Below, in pieces: positions 33,787 to 43,963 of a DNA stretch of 64,000 bases. The position numbers were made by a program, and so were the translations under genes. The first letter of the stretch is position 1. Each line of letters opens with the position of its first letter. The notes beneath the pieces are model-generated. The model was not told the DNA's origin. It saw nothing but the letters and a program-made list of their open reading frames with translations, and did not search any database. The stretch is from positions 496,001 through 560,000 of the forward strand of contig JAFKFH010000004.1 of assembly GCA_017307375.1 (NCBI GenBank), in the 5' to 3' direction. This DNA is from Alphaproteobacteria bacterium (GTDB taxonomy: Bacteria > Pseudomonadota > Alphaproteobacteria > Ferrovibrionales > Ferrovibrionaceae).

Positions 33787-34609
33787 ACCAACCCGCCTCG
33801 GGATCATCGCCGGCGGCGGCACACTGCCTCAACGCATCGTCAGGGCCGGCCGTGATCAGGGCCGGCCGCTCTATGTCGCGGCCCTGTCGGGTCATTGCGC
33901 CGCCGAAACGGTGTCGGGCGTCGACCATGGCTGGTTCGATCTGGCCGGTGTCGGCCATATCACCGAGGCGCTACGGCGGGCGGGTTGCCGCGACGTCGTC
34001 TTTGCCGGCTCGGTCGGCCGTCCCGACCTTGCCCGGCTGAAGCCGGATTGGCAGGGCATCAAGCTGTTGCCCCGGGTCATTGCCGCCGCGGCGCGCGGCG
34101 ACGATGCGCTGCTGAAGGTCCTGGTCGGGTATCTCGAGGAAATCGGGTTCCGCGTCGTCAGTGCCGAGGACTGCCTGGGCCTCGATGCGCTCGCCACGCC
34201 CGGGCCGCTCGGCCGGCTGGTGCCGGACGAGGCGGCGCGCAGGGATATCGACCGCGCCGTGGCCATTGCCCGGGCGCTCGGCGCTCTCGATGTCGGCCAG
34301 GGGGCGGTGGTGCGCGATCAGGTCGTGCTCGGCGTCGAGGCGGTCGAGGGCACCGATGCCATGCTGCGGCGGGCCGGCGACCTGGCCCCGCCGGGACGGG
34401 GCGGCGTGCTGGTCAAGCTGCCCAAGCCGGGCCAGGAACGGCGTGTCGATTTGCCGACCATCGGCGTGGCGACGGTCGAGAATGCCGCTGCGGCCCGGCT
34501 CGCCGGCATTGCCGTCGAGGCTGGCGGCACCCTGGTGCTGGATCGTGATGCCGTGGCCGCGACGGCGGATCGCCTCGGCCTGTTCGTCATCGGATTCCCC
34601 CGGGCATGA
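33770..34609 (+). CDS. lpxI: UDP-2,3-diacylglucosamine pyrophosphatase LpxI
   Basis: Fourth step of lipid A synthesis, by the LpxI enzyme that replaces LpxH in many alphaproteobacteria. 279 residues: N-terminal domain starts RLGIIAGGGTLPQRIVRAG and the C-terminal domain (formerly DUF1009) has GQGAVVRDQVVLGVEAVEGT and PTIGVATVENAAAARLAGIA. ATG 33770 lies within the end of lpxA; the stop overlaps lpxB (ATGA). Confidence 0.95.
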   Translation: MTTLTEPTRLGIIAGGGTLPQRIVRAGRDQGRPLYVAALSGHCAAETVSGVDHGWFDLAGVGHITEALRRAGCRDVVFAGSVGRPDLARLKPDWQGIKLLPRVIAAAARGDDALLKVLVGYLEEIGFRVVSAEDCLGLDALATPGPLGRLVPDEAARRDIDRAVAIARALGALDVGQGAVVRDQVVLGVEAVEGTDAMLRRAGDLAPPGRGGVLVKLPKPGQERRVDLPTIGVATVENAAAARLAGIAVEAGGTLVLDRDAVAATADRLGLFVIGFPRA

Positions 34610-35763
34610 GCGGCACCGGCCTGCGCGTCTTCATCGTCGCGGGCGAACCGTCGGGCGACCTGCTGGGTGGCCGGCTGATGGCGGCGCTGCGCGAGCGCCT
34701 GCGCGGCGACGTCGTCTTCGCCGGGCTGGGGGGCGAGCGCATGGCGGAGGAGGGGCTGGACAGTCCGTTCTCGATCGACGAACTCGCGGTGATGGGCCTG
34801 TTGGAAGTGCTGCCGCGCGCGCCGCAACTGCTGCGACGCATTGCCGAGATGGCGGCCCGCGCCCGCGCCTTCCACCCCGATGTCCTGATCACCATCGACA
34901 GCCCGGGCTTCACCTTTCGCCTGGCCGAGCGGCTGAAGGCCGAGCGCTTCCCCAAGATCCACTACGTCGCGCCACAGGCCTGGGCCTGGCGGCCGAAGCG
35001 CGCGGCAAAGCTGCATAAACTGTTCGACCACATGCTGGCGCTGCTGCCGTTCGAGCCTGATTGGTTCAAGCCCTATGGCATCGCCACCACCTTCGTCGGC
35101 CATTCGGTGATCGAAGGCGGTGCCGGTCATGGCGACGGCCCCCGCTTTCGCCTGCGGCATGGCATGCAGGGCCGGCCGCTGCTGGTCGTGCTGCCGGGCA
35201 GCCGGCGGGGAGAGCTGAACCGGCATCTGCCGGTTTTCCGCGACACCGTGGCCCTGCTGCGCCGACGCCGTCCCGAACTCGCCGTGGTACTGCCGACCCT
35301 CAGCCATCTCGCGCCCGCCGTGACCGAGGCGGCCAAAGGCTGGGCCGACGTCATCCTGACTGGCCAGGACGACAAGTTCGATGCTTTCGCGGCCGCCGAC
35401 ATCGCGCTGGCAGCCTCCGGCACCGTGGCGCTCGAACTGGCGCTGGCCCGCACGCCGCATGTGGTCGCCTATCGCGTCAACCCGCTGACCGCGGCGATCG
35501 CCCGCCGGCTGCTGACCGTGCGCTACGTCAATCTGATGAACCTCGTGCTCGACCGGCCGGTGGTGCCGGAACTGCTGCAGGAACACTGCAATGCGCAGGA
35601 ACTGGCGGCCGCCCTCGATCGTCTGGCCGATGGCGGGCCGGCCCGCGCCGCCCAGATCGGCGCGGCCGAGGAGCTGGCAGCCAAGCTCGGTGCCGGCGGA
35701 ACAAGTCCTTCGCTGCGTGCTGCCGATGCCGTGCTTGCCACGATCGGCTATCGGCGGCGCTGA
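34606..35763 (+). CDS. lpxB: Lipid-A-disaccharide synthase
   Basis: GT19 glycosyltransferase joining UDP-2,3-diacylglucosamine and lipid X. 385 residues, with FIVAGEPSGDLLGGRLM at the N-terminus, IHYVAPQAWAWRPKRA, and LPGSRRGEL. It is the last gene of the cluster; an 85-base gap without a clear hairpin follows. Confidence 0.97.
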   Translation: MSGTGLRVFIVAGEPSGDLLGGRLMAALRERLRGDVVFAGLGGERMAEEGLDSPFSIDELAVMGLLEVLPRAPQLLRRIAEMAARARAFHPDVLITIDSPGFTFRLAERLKAERFPKIHYVAPQAWAWRPKRAAKLHKLFDHMLALLPFEPDWFKPYGIATTFVGHSVIEGGAGHGDGPRFRLRHGMQGRPLLVVLPGSRRGELNRHLPVFRDTVALLRRRRPELAVVLPTLSHLAPAVTEAAKGWADVILTGQDDKFDAFAAADIALAASGTVALELALARTPHVVAYRVNPLTAAIARRLLTVRYVNLMNLVLDRPVVPELLQEHCNAQELAAALDRLADGGPARAAQIGAAEELAAKLGAGGTSPSLRAADAVLATIGYRRR

Positions 35764-35848
35764 CGTGCAAGCGGATCCAATTGGGGCTGCATTGCCAGAG
35801 CGCGGTCCGGTTGATACTAAATATGTTAAATGACCCGGTGGTGAGATC

Positions 35849-36853
35849 ATGACCAAAGCTCCCCGCATCTGCATCATCGGCGCCGGCGCGGTTGGCGGGC
35901 TGATGGCCGCCGGTCTCGCCCAGGCCGGTGCCGCGGTCAGCGTGCTGGCCCGCGGCGAGACGCTTGCCGCCATCCACCGTGACGGTCTGATTGCCCGGGC
36001 CGAAGGGCGGACGATCACCGGTCCCGTGAATGCGAGCGCTGATCCGGCCAAATTGGGGCCGCAGGACTACGTCGTTCTGGCGGTCAAGGCGCCATCTTTG
36101 CCCGCCGTGGCGCCGGCACTGGAAGTCCTGATGGGAGCGGATGGTATCGCCGTCTCGGCGATGAATGGTGTTCCCTGGTGGTTCGGTGCCGGGTTGCCCG
36201 CCCTCGAGCACCATAGCCTGCCGGCGATCGAGCAGGGCGGCGTGCTCGGGCGAATCGCGCCGGCCAGCCGCAGCATTGGCTGTGTCGTGCACTATGCCGC
36301 CCGTATTGGCAGCCCCGGCGTGATCGACCATAGCCGCGGCTGGGACCTTATCCTGGGCGAGGCGGCGGGCGGAGCGCCCGGCGACCGCGTCGCCAGGCTG
36401 GCGGACTGGCTGGTCCGTGCGGGATTTTCCGTCGAGCAGTCGGCGCGCATCCACCACGATGTCTGGTTCAAGCTGTGGGGCAACATGAGCATGAACCCGA
36501 TCAGCATGCTGACCACGGCGACGGCGGACCGCATCACCGGCGATCCGCTGGTCGAGGGGCTGTGCCGGCGGATGATGGAGGAGGCCGGCCGGGTCGGGGA
36601 TGCCATCGGTCTGCACGTCGAATCCTCGATCGACGAGCGCATGGACTTTGCCCATAAGCTCGGCGCGTTCAAGACCTCGATGCTGCAGGACGCCGAGCGC
36701 GGCACCCCGGTCGAGATCGACGCGCTGGTGACCGTGGTCCATCAGATCGGCCGCATCGTCGGCGTGCCGACCCCGTTCATCGACGCGGTGCTGGGCTTGT
36801 CCCGTCTGCGTGGGCAAAGCCTGGGGATCTACCCGGCGGCTAGCTCCGCCTGA
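35849..36853 (+). CDS. Ketopantoate reductase (ApbA/PanE) family protein
   Basis: A 334-residue NADPH-dependent reductase. The N-terminal Rossmann motif is ICIIGAGAVGGLMAAGLAQAG and the C-terminal helical domain has the conserved KLWGNMSMNPISMLT with the catalytic Lys region. The family includes 2-dehydropantoate 2-reductase for pantothenate synthesis, but paralogs with other substrates are common and there is no pan gene nearby. Its end overlaps the next, convergent gene by 14 bases. Confidence 0.85.
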   Translation: MTKAPRICIIGAGAVGGLMAAGLAQAGAAVSVLARGETLAAIHRDGLIARAEGRTITGPVNASADPAKLGPQDYVVLAVKAPSLPAVAPALEVLMGADGIAVSAMNGVPWWFGAGLPALEHHSLPAIEQGGVLGRIAPASRSIGCVVHYAARIGSPGVIDHSRGWDLILGEAAGGAPGDRVARLADWLVRAGFSVEQSARIHHDVWFKLWGNMSMNPISMLTTATADRITGDPLVEGLCRRMMEEAGRVGDAIGLHVESSIDERMDFAHKLGAFKTSMLQDAERGTPVEIDALVTVVHQIGRIVGVPTPFIDAVLGLSRLRGQSLGIYPAASSA

Positions 36854-37202
36854 TCACGGTCCAGGTCGCCCAACTGCCGACCAGCGCGAGAAAGGCGAGT
36901 TCCGCGACCGCCAGCAATTCACGCGCGAACTGGGGCAGTTGTCCGTCGTCGGCCACCTCGCCCGGATCGAGCGGCGAAATTCCGGTCAGCATGAAGACGA
37001 CATAAATGGTGCTGGTGGCCACACCGCAGGCGGAAGCGGCGAGCAGGATCGTGTGCTCGCGCCCCCAGCGTCCCGGTCGCCGAGCTGATCGCCGTTCGAT
37101 CGGCTGCTGCTCCAACTCGCCCAGCGCACTCGCAAGCAGCCGTCGGCGGGTTTCCTGCGAGAGCTCGAGCGGAAACGGGTTGGAAGTCTTCTCCGGATCC
37201 AT
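36840..37202 (-). CDS. Small two-helix membrane protein, unrecognised
   Basis: A 120-residue protein with a charged cytoplasmic-type N-terminus (LSQETRRRLLASALGELEQQ) and two hydrophobic segments (residues ~50-72 and ~93-116). I do not recognise a family. It overlaps the convergent reductase by 14 bases. The 145 bases upstream (37203-37347) are AT-rich for this genome and probably hold its promoter. Confidence 0.55.
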   Translation of the reverse strand: MDPEKTSNPFPLELSQETRRRLLASALGELEQQPIERRSARRPGRWGREHTILLAASACGVATSTIYVVFMLTGISPLDPGEVADDGQLPQFARELLAVAELAFLALVGSWATWTVIRRS

Positions 37203-37347
37203 TCTTGGATATCCTGGACGGGTTGTTCCGACTTTCGCGCCCCCGCCTTACTGGCGAGGAATGGTTGCTTGTCAACCATACCATGTTAGCCGTTAGGATA
37301 GCTCATCCTGCATAAATGTACGATAAATTTTGTAGAAAATAGATGTC

Positions 37348-37851
37348 TTAGAACAGCCCGCTGCGATAGGCGATCCGGCCGTCGATCAGCAAGGCTGCCG
37401 GACGGGCATTGCCGTCGGCCGCCACCACCGCGTCCAGATAGATGCGCCGGCCGGGTGCGAGATCCTCGATCGCACGGCCTTCTCCCTCGGGCACAAAAAT
37501 GGTTTCGAGGCCCAGGACAAGCCGCCCGGCCGCTTTGTCGGGAGCCGTCGCCCGGATGGCGACCGCCGGCGGCGCAGGACGTGCCCGGGTCACCGCCGTC
37601 ACCGACCAGGTCTCGCCCTGCGGTGCCAAGGTCAGCCACACCGTCTCGCCGGCGACCGGGCGGAACGGCAGCGGGCTGCGCGCGACCGGATAGGCCAGCC
37701 TGACATAGTCGCCCTGAAACAGGCTGCGGGGATCGACAGGCTCGGTCTCGAGCCGCACGCGGGTGCCGTGCTGCAACGTCCACTGCGCCTGTGTCGCAAG
37801 GCCCGCGACGATGGCGATCTGTGCCAGTGCCAGCAGGATCCGCCAGATCAT
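37348..37851 (-). CDS. GDYXXLXY-domain protein
   Basis: A 167-residue protein with one N-terminal membrane anchor (IWRILLALAQIAIVAGLAT) and the namesake motif QGDYVRLAY at residues ~46-54. Proteins of this family are typically encoded directly after a DUF2157 membrane protein, as here, with an ATGA overlap. The function is unknown. Confidence 0.82.
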   Translation of the reverse strand: MIWRILLALAQIAIVAGLATQAQWTLQHGTRVRLETEPVDPRSLFQGDYVRLAYPVARSPLPFRPVAGETVWLTLAPQGETWSVTAVTRARPAPPAVAIRATAPDKAAGRLVLGLETIFVPEGEGRAIEDLAPGRRIYLDAVVAADGNARPAALLIDGRIAYRSGLF

Positions 37852-39056
37852 GCCCGTGTCCGCCGCCGGCGAGTAGCGATCCAGCCGGCGGCGAGCAGCG
37901 CGATGCCGCCCGCGGCCAGCAGGACCGACCGGTTGATCAGCGACAGCAGTTCGGCACCGACGAAGTAGCCGAGCGTGCCGGCCAGGCCGAGCCCGCCCAG
38001 CCAACTGTCGAGCCGATCCTCGGCCCGTCTTGCCATGATCAGCACGGCCAGGAAGGCCGCAGCGGCCAGCGCGATCAGCCAGGGGGCCGGCAGCGGTGCC
38101 AGCGAGATCAGCAAGAATCCCGCCGAGCCGGCGATGATCGGGGTCTTCCAGCCCACGGCCAGCGCGGCAAGGGCCAGCCCGATCGTGATCCCCAGCAAGA
38201 TGCCGGTGGGCGGTGGCCCGAAATCGGCCGCCGTCCAGCCGGTGACGGCGACCAGCAGGGCCAGCGTCACCCGCGTATCGATCTGCAGCGGGGCGACCAG
38301 CACATAGGGGCGTCTTGCCCGCATCGCCAGGGCGGCGATCATCCCCAGGGCCCCGACCGCGAGACGCAGGCCATGGCCGGGTGCGAGGTCGAGCAGCCAG
38401 TCCCACAGCGCCAGGCGCGCCGCGGCGGCAATGGCCAGCGCCAGCCACAGGAATTGCCCGGCCCAGACCCAGCCATGGCGCGCGATCGCCCCGGCGAGCA
38501 AGGCGCAGGCCGCGAGGAAGCCGAAATCATGGGGGCTGCCGCTGGCCCAGGTCTCGACCATCCAGGCCATGCCGATGGCAATCGCCACCAGGGCCGCGGC
38601 TGAACTGGTCCAGATCCAGGCCGTGGCGACGCCGGCGATCATCCAGATCAGGAAGAAGGCGGGCGGTTGCGGTGGCAGGTTGAAGATCTGGCCGATGAGC
38701 CAGATGTTGGCGCCGAACAGCAAGGTCGCGAGCAGCAGCAGCGCTTCGACCATCCAGGCCGGACGGCGTCGGCTGGCGACGATGGCGCCGCCATGCGCGG
38801 CCGCCAGGGCAGCGACGGCGAGGGTGAGCCGGGCTGCCGCGGACAAGGCAGCCCAGTGGGCCGCCACGAACAGGAGCGCACCCAGGCCGAGCAGCAGGGC
38901 GCCGAGCAGGCCGAGCAGCGCGACGAGGTCGCGGCCCTGCACCCGCCGCGCGAAATCGTCCCGGATCGCAGCGGCTCCCGCCTCGTCGATCCAGCCTTCG
39001 GCGATCCAGCGCGGCAATTCGCGCAAGACCCGGCGTTGGGTCAGGCGGTCGAGCAT
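37848..39056 (-). CDS. DUF2157 polytopic membrane protein
   Basis: A 402-residue protein: N-terminal soluble segment (LRELPRWIAEGWIDEAGAAA) typical of DUF2157, then about twelve hydrophobic helices. It is paired with the GDYXXLXY protein by a 4-base overlap; this pair is common in proteobacteria, but its role is not known. ATG 39056 is chosen because residues upstream look non-coding. Confidence 0.83.
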   Translation of the reverse strand: MLDRLTQRRVLRELPRWIAEGWIDEAGAAAIRDDFARRVQGRDLVALLGLLGALLLGLGALLFVAAHWAALSAAARLTLAVAALAAAHGGAIVASRRRPAWMVEALLLLATLLFGANIWLIGQIFNLPPQPPAFFLIWMIAGVATAWIWTSSAAALVAIAIGMAWMVETWASGSPHDFGFLAACALLAGAIARHGWVWAGQFLWLALAIAAAARLALWDWLLDLAPGHGLRLAVGALGMIAALAMRARRPYVLVAPLQIDTRVTLALLVAVTGWTAADFGPPPTGILLGITIGLALAALAVGWKTPIIAGSAGFLLISLAPLPAPWLIALAAAAFLAVLIMARRAEDRLDSWLGGLGLAGTLGYFVGAELLSLINRSVLLAAGGIALLAAGWIATRRRRTRA

Positions 39057-39166
39057 CCAGCCTCTTGCTCCGCTCGTTGGCATGCCACATTGGGCTGAGC
39101 GTCCGGCGATTGCAATGCCCGGCAAAGCCTCGCTACACTGTCGCCAACTCAAGCACTTAGGAGTGA

Positions 39167-40354
39167 ATGATGACCTCGAGCGACATCGTGATCGTCGGTG
39201 CCGCCCGGACCCCGATGGGCGGTTTCCAGGGCGACCTCAAGGACAAGACCGCGCCGGAACTGGGCGCCGCCGCGATCAAGTCGGCGATCGATCGCGCCGG
39301 CTTGAGCCCGGCCGACATCGACGAGGTCATCATGGGCAACGTGCTGCCGGCCGGGCTCGGCCAGGCGCCGGCCCGCCAGGCCAGCCGCGGGGCTGGCCTG
39401 CCCGACGCCGTCGGCTGCACGACGATCAACAAGGTCTGCGGCTCGGGCATGAAGACCCAGATGCTGGCCCATGACCTGATTCGCGCCGGATCGGCCGGGA
39501 TCATGGTTGCGGGCGGCATGGAAAGCATGACGAATTCGCCCTACCTGCTGCCCAAGGCGCGCGGCGGCTTCCGCCTCGGCCACGGCGAAGTCAAGGACCA
39601 CATGTTCCTCGACGGGCTCGAGGATGCCTATGACCGTGGCCGCCTGATGGGCACGTTTGCCGAGGATACGGCCGAGGCCTACCAGTTCACCCGCGAACTG
39701 CAGGACGCCTATGCGGTGGAAAGCCTGCGGCGGGCCAAGCTTGCGGTCGAGAGCGGCTGGTTCGACGGTGAAATCGTGCCGATCGAGGTGGCCGGGCGCG
39801 GCAAGACGATCACTGTCTCGCGCGACGAGCAGCCCTCGAAGGCCGACGCCGCCAAGATCGCCACGCTGAAGCCGGCCTTCCGCAAGGACGGCACGGTCAC
39901 GGCGGCGAATTCGTCGTCGATCTCCGACGGCGCCGCGGCCCTGGTGCTGACCACCGCCGGCGAGGCCGAGCGCCGCGGCCTCAAGCCGCTTGCCCGCATC
40001 GTCGGTCATGCCAACCACGCCCAGGCGCCGGCCTGGTTCACGACCGCGCCGGTCGGGGCGATCAAGACGCTGTTCGAGAAGACCGGCTGGAAGGCCGAGG
40101 ATGTCGACCTCTTCGAGATAAACGAGGCCTTCGCGGTCGTCGCGATGGCGGCGATCCGCGATCTGGCTCTCGATCCGGCCAAGGTGAACGTGCATGGCGG
40201 CGCCTGCGCGCTGGGACATCCGATCGGCGCGTCCGGCGCCCGGCTCGTCGTCACGCTGCTTGCGGCGCTGGAGAAGTACAACCTGAAGCGCGGGGTCGCG
40301 TCGCTGTGCATCGGCGGTGGCGAAGCCACGGCGATGGCGGTGGAGCGCCTCTGA
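39167..40354 (+). CDS. Acetyl-CoA acetyltransferase (thiolase)
   Basis: A 395-residue type II thiolase. The acylated nucleophile is Cys91 in [12 protein letters not shown], the base His is in [16 protein letters not shown], and the second catalytic Cys is in [13 protein letters not shown]. It condenses two acetyl-CoA or splits acetoacetyl-CoA. The next gene, an acyl-CoA dehydrogenase, begins 1 base after its stop, suggesting a shared role in short or branched acyl-CoA breakdown. Two adjacent ATGs (39167, 39170) follow aggagtg. Confidence 0.93.
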   Translation: MMTSSDIVIVGAARTPMGGFQGDLKDKTAPELGAAAIKSAIDRAGLSPADIDEVIMGNVLPAGLGQAPARQASRGAGLPDAVGCTTINKVCGSGMKTQMLAHDLIRAGSAGIMVAGGMESMTNSPYLLPKARGGFRLGHGEVKDHMFLDGLEDAYDRGRLMGTFAEDTAEAYQFTRELQDAYAVESLRRAKLAVESGWFDGEIVPIEVAGRGKTITVSRDEQPSKADAAKIATLKPAFRKDGTVTAANSSSISDGAAALVLTTAGEAERRGLKPLARIVGHANHAQAPAWFTTAPVGAIKTLFEKTGWKAEDVDLFEINEAFAVVAMAAIRDLALDPAKVNVHGGACALGHPIGASGARLVVTLLAALEKYNLKRGVASLCIGGGEATAMAVERL

Positions 40355-40355
40355 G

Positions 40356-41492
40356 ATGCTGACCGAAGACCAGAGCATGATCCGGGACATGGCCCGGAGC
40401 TTCGCTGCCGAGGAACTCGCGCCCGGCGCGGCCGAGCGCGACCGCACCGCCGCCGTACCGCGCCATCTGCTGGACCGTATGGGCGAGCTTGGCCTGATGG
40501 GCATGTGCGTGCCGGAGGAGTTCGGTGGGGCCGGGGCAGACTACCTGTCCTATGCACTGGCGCTGGAGGAAATCGCCGCCGGCGACGGTGCCTTGTCGAC
40601 GGTCATGTCGGTCAACAACGCGCCGGTCTGCGCCGCCCTGCTGCGCTACGGCAGCAAGGCGCAGCAGGAACGTTTCCTGGTGCCCTGCGCCAAGGGCGAG
40701 ATCATCGGTGCCTTCTGCCTGACCGAACCGCAGGCCGGTTCCGATGCCTCGGCGCTGAAGACCCGGGCGGTGCGCAAGGCCGATGGCGGCTGGGTGATCA
40801 ATGGCGTCAAGCAGTTCATCACCTCGGGTTCGATCGCCGGTGTCGCGCTGGTCTTCGCGGTGACCGACCCGGCGGCAGGCAAGAAGGGAATTTCCTGCTT
40901 TGTCGTGCCGACCGATGCGAAGGGCTACGTGGTCGCCTCGATCGAGAAGAAGCTGGGCCAGCGCTGCTCGGATACCTGCCAGATCCTGTTCGAAGATCTC
41001 GAAGTCGGACCGGAAGCGCTGCTCGGCGACGAGGGCGATGGTTATCGCATCGCGCTTGCCAATCTCGAAACCGGGCGCATCGGCATTGCGGCGCAGGCGG
41101 TGGGCATGGCGCGCGCCGCCTTCGACGCGGCCGTCGACTATGCCCAGCAGCGCGAAGCGTTCGGCGTCAAGATCATGCAGCATCAGGCCGTCGCCTTCCG
41201 GCTGGCCGACATGGCGACGCAGATCGAGGCGGCGCGGATGCTCGTTCACAATGCGGCGCGGCTGAAGGACCAGCGAATACCCTGCCTGAAGGAAGCGTCG
41301 ATGGCCAAGCTGTTCTCATCCGAGATCGCCGAGAAGGTCTGCTCGGACGCGATCCAGACGCTGGGCGGCTATGGCTATCTTGCCGATTTCCCGGTCGAAC
41401 GGATCTATCGAGACGTTCGGGTCTGCCAGATCTACGAGGGTACATCCGACGTTCAGCGGCTGGTAATCAGCCGCGCGCTCGCCGCCAGCTAG
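40356..41492 (+). CDS. Acyl-CoA dehydrogenase (short/branched-chain type)
   Basis: A 378-residue flavoprotein oxidising an acyl-CoA to its 2-enoyl form and passing electrons to ETF. It has the FAD/substrate loop [17 protein letters not shown], the [15 protein letters not shown] segment, and the catalytic Glu in [11 protein letters not shown]. The position of the base fits short-chain and 2-methyl-branched enzymes rather than isovaleryl-CoA dehydrogenase, though this is uncertain. It is coupled to the thiolase upstream. Confidence 0.9.
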   Translation: MLTEDQSMIRDMARSFAAEELAPGAAERDRTAAVPRHLLDRMGELGLMGMCVPEEFGGAGADYLSYALALEEIAAGDGALSTVMSVNNAPVCAALLRYGSKAQQERFLVPCAKGEIIGAFCLTEPQAGSDASALKTRAVRKADGGWVINGVKQFITSGSIAGVALVFAVTDPAAGKKGISCFVVPTDAKGYVVASIEKKLGQRCSDTCQILFEDLEVGPEALLGDEGDGYRIALANLETGRIGIAAQAVGMARAAFDAAVDYAQQREAFGVKIMQHQAVAFRLADMATQIEAARMLVHNAARLKDQRIPCLKEASMAKLFSSEIAEKVCSDAIQTLGGYGYLADFPVERIYRDVRVCQIYEGTSDVQRLVISRALAAS

Positions 41493-41526
41493 CAGCTACG
41501 TTCCCAGCCAGGGAGGGCCGGACCGG

Positions 41527-43353
41527 GTGTTTGGCGATCCGACCCAAATCCTGTTCGTCGGTGGGGTGCTGATCCTGATCAGCATCTTCGCCGGCCTGAT
41601 TTCCAGCCGCGCCGGCGCGCCGCTGCTGCTCGTCTTCCTCGTCATCGGCATGGTGATGGGCGAGGACGGGCCGGGCGGCATCAGCTTTGCCAATTACGAG
41701 GCCGCCTATCTGATCGGGTCGGCCGCGCTCGCCATCGTCCTGTTCGACGGCGGCATGCGCACGCATATGGACACGCTCAAGCTTGCCGCCGGGCCAAGTC
41801 TGTCGCTGGCGACGGTCGGCGTCGTCGTCACCACGGCGGTGGTTGCCGCCGCGACCCACTGGCTGACCGGCACCGGGTGGATCCAGTCGGTGCTGATCGG
41901 CTCGACCGTCGCTTCCACCGACGCGGCGGCGGTTTTCTTCCTGCTCAATGCCCGGGGCATGGAAATCCACCAGCGGGTACGGGCGACGCTCGAGGTCGAA
42001 TCCGGTATCAATGATCCGATCGCGGTGTTCCTGGTCACTACCTGCATCGCGATGCTGCAGGCCGGGACCGAACCGACGATCGCGGGTTTCGCGCTCGACT
42101 TCATGGCGCAGATGGTCGGCGGCGGCCTGCTCGGCCTCGGCGCCGGCTTCGCCATGGTCTGGGCGATCAACCGGTTCGACTTCGCACCCGGCATCTATCC
42201 GATCTTTGCCGTCGCCTCGGCGCTGGCGGTGTTCGGTGGCTCCCATTTCATTGGCGCCTCCGGCTTCCTGGCGGTCTATGTCGCCGGGCTGGTGCTGGGC
42301 AATCGCCGCCATCGCGGGATGCAGTTGATCCTGCGGTTTCACGACGGGCTGGCCTGGCTCAGCCAGATCGTCATGTTCGTCATGCTGGGTCTGCTCGTCA
42401 CCCCGCACGACATGGTGACCGATCTCGGCATCGGTTTTCTCGTGGCGGCCGTGCTGATCGTGCTTGCCCGACCGCTGGCGGTCGTCATCTGCCTGACGCC
42501 GTTCCGCTTTTCCTGGCGGGAACAGGCTTTCATCGCCTGGGTCGGCCTGCGCGGGGCGGTACCGATCTTCCTGGCCTCGCTGCCGGTGATGTATGCGCTG
42601 CCGGGCGGGGCGATCTATTTCCATATCGCCTTCGCCACCGTCCTGGCTTCGCTGCTGCTGCAGGGCTGGACGATCGGGCTTGCCGGCAAATGGCTGCGCC
42701 TGGAATTGCCGGCCGATCATGAAAGTGCCGAGCGTCTGGACCTCGACGTCGCCGGCGATGGCGATCGCGACGTGGCCGGCTACCGGGTCGGCGCCAAGGC
42801 CCTGGCGCTCGATTATCGCTATGCCGAGCTGGCCCTGCCGCGGCGCGTCCGCGTGCTGGCGGTCATTCGCGACGGCGTCGTCATGGACCGCGACACGCTT
42901 GAGCGGCTCGAGGAGGAGGACTATGTCCTGCTGGTCGCGCCCCCGCATCAGATGTTCGAGCTCGACCGGATCTTCTCGGCCCGGCGCGTGGTCGACGCCG
43001 AGGCCGACCTGGTGTTCGGCGAGTTCACCCTGTCGGGTTCCGCCAAGCTCGGCGAGGTCGGCGCGCTGTACGGTTTCGAGGTCCGGCCGAAGGACCGCGA
43101 CCAGACGGTCGACGACTATATCCGCCAGCATCTGCGCCGCAAGGTCGTCGCCGGCGACCGGCTGCGTGTCGGCCCGGTCGAACTGGTCGTGCGCGACATG
43201 TCGGCCGGCAAGGTCGCCCATTTCGGTGTCGAGCTCGACCCCGACGAACCCTGGCGCGTGCGGTTGCGCCGCCTGCCGGTGGCCAGGCTGGCACACCGTG
43301 TGCTCGGGCTGGTTCGGCCGCGCGCCCTGAAAAGAAGGACGGCCGATGACTGA
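41527..43353 (+). CDS. K+/H+ antiporter of the CvrA/NhaP2 family
   Basis: A 608-residue CPA1 antiporter: about 12 helices with the ion-site motif GSTVASTDAAAVFFLLNARG and VESGINDPIAVFLV, then a cytoplasmic TrkA_C domain (residues ~400-480, VAGYRVGAKALALDYRYAEL) and a CorC/HlyC-like C-terminus (GEFTLSGSAKLGEVGALYGF). It expels K+ (or Na+) in exchange for protons. The start is GTG at 41527. Its end overlaps the next gene by 8 bases. Confidence 0.92.
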   Translation: MFGDPTQILFVGGVLILISIFAGLISSRAGAPLLLVFLVIGMVMGEDGPGGISFANYEAAYLIGSAALAIVLFDGGMRTHMDTLKLAAGPSLSLATVGVVVTTAVVAAATHWLTGTGWIQSVLIGSTVASTDAAAVFFLLNARGMEIHQRVRATLEVESGINDPIAVFLVTTCIAMLQAGTEPTIAGFALDFMAQMVGGGLLGLGAGFAMVWAINRFDFAPGIYPIFAVASALAVFGGSHFIGASGFLAVYVAGLVLGNRRHRGMQLILRFHDGLAWLSQIVMFVMLGLLVTPHDMVTDLGIGFLVAAVLIVLARPLAVVICLTPFRFSWREQAFIAWVGLRGAVPIFLASLPVMYALPGGAIYFHIAFATVLASLLLQGWTIGLAGKWLRLELPADHESAERLDLDVAGDGDRDVAGYRVGAKALALDYRYAELALPRRVRVLAVIRDGVVMDRDTLERLEEEDYVLLVAPPHQMFELDRIFSARRVVDAEADLVFGEFTLSGSAKLGEVGALYGFEVRPKDRDQTVDDYIRQHLRRKVVAGDRLRVGPVELVVRDMSAGKVAHFGVELDPDEPWRVRLRRLPVARLAHRVLGLVRPRALKRRTADD

Positions 43354-43939
43354 GATCTTGTTCTATTTCGATTTCTCGTCGCCCTATGCCTATCTCGCCG
43401 CCAAGCGCATCGACGGCCTCGCTGCCCGTCACGGCCGCACCGTCGACTGGCGCCCGTTCCTGCTCGGCGTCTTCTTCAAGGAGAATGGCGGCCGGCCGCT
43501 GACCGAATACCCGCTGAAGGGCGACTATTCGCGCCACGACTTCGCCCGGTCGGCCCGTCGGCATGGCATTCCGTTCAGGATGCCGGCGATATTTCCGCGT
43601 CCGTCGACGCTGGCCATGCGCGCTGCCCTCTGGATCAAGCAGCGCGACCGCGCGCGTGCCCGCATCTTTTGCGAGGCGGTCTTCGATGCCTATTTCCAGC
43701 ATGGCCGCGACATTGCCGATGCCGCCGTGCTGCTCGACCTGGCCGGCGACCTTGCCCCCGCCCTGGCCGAAGGCCTCGACGATCCCGCGCTGAAGGCGCT
43801 GGCCCGCGCCGAAACCGAGGCCGCGATTCACCAGGTCGGGGTCTTCGGGGCGCCCTACATCGTCGTCGACGGCGAACCGTTCTGGGGCAACGACCGGCTG
43901 GAAATGATCGACGAGTGGCTGACGCGGGGCGGGTGGTAG
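43346..43939 (+). CDS. 2-hydroxychromene-2-carboxylate isomerase family (DsbA-like fold)
   Basis: A 197-residue kappa-class GST/HCCA isomerase family protein. It starts ILFYFDFSSPYAYLAAKRID, with the catalytic Ser in FSSPYAY, and ends VFGAPYIVVDGEPFWGNDRL. The family isomerises hydroxychromene carboxylates in naphthalene breakdown using glutathione, but many members lack such a context, as here. It overlaps the antiporter gene by 8 bases and converges with the channel gene. Confidence 0.87.
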   Translation: MTEILFYFDFSSPYAYLAAKRIDGLAARHGRTVDWRPFLLGVFFKENGGRPLTEYPLKGDYSRHDFARSARRHGIPFRMPAIFPRPSTLAMRAALWIKQRDRARARIFCEAVFDAYFQHGRDIADAAVLLDLAGDLAPALAEGLDDPALKALARAETEAAIHQVGVFGAPYIVVDGEPFWGNDRLEMIDEWLTRGGW

Positions 43940-43963
43940 CAGGCGGGCGGGGCCTAAGCCCTT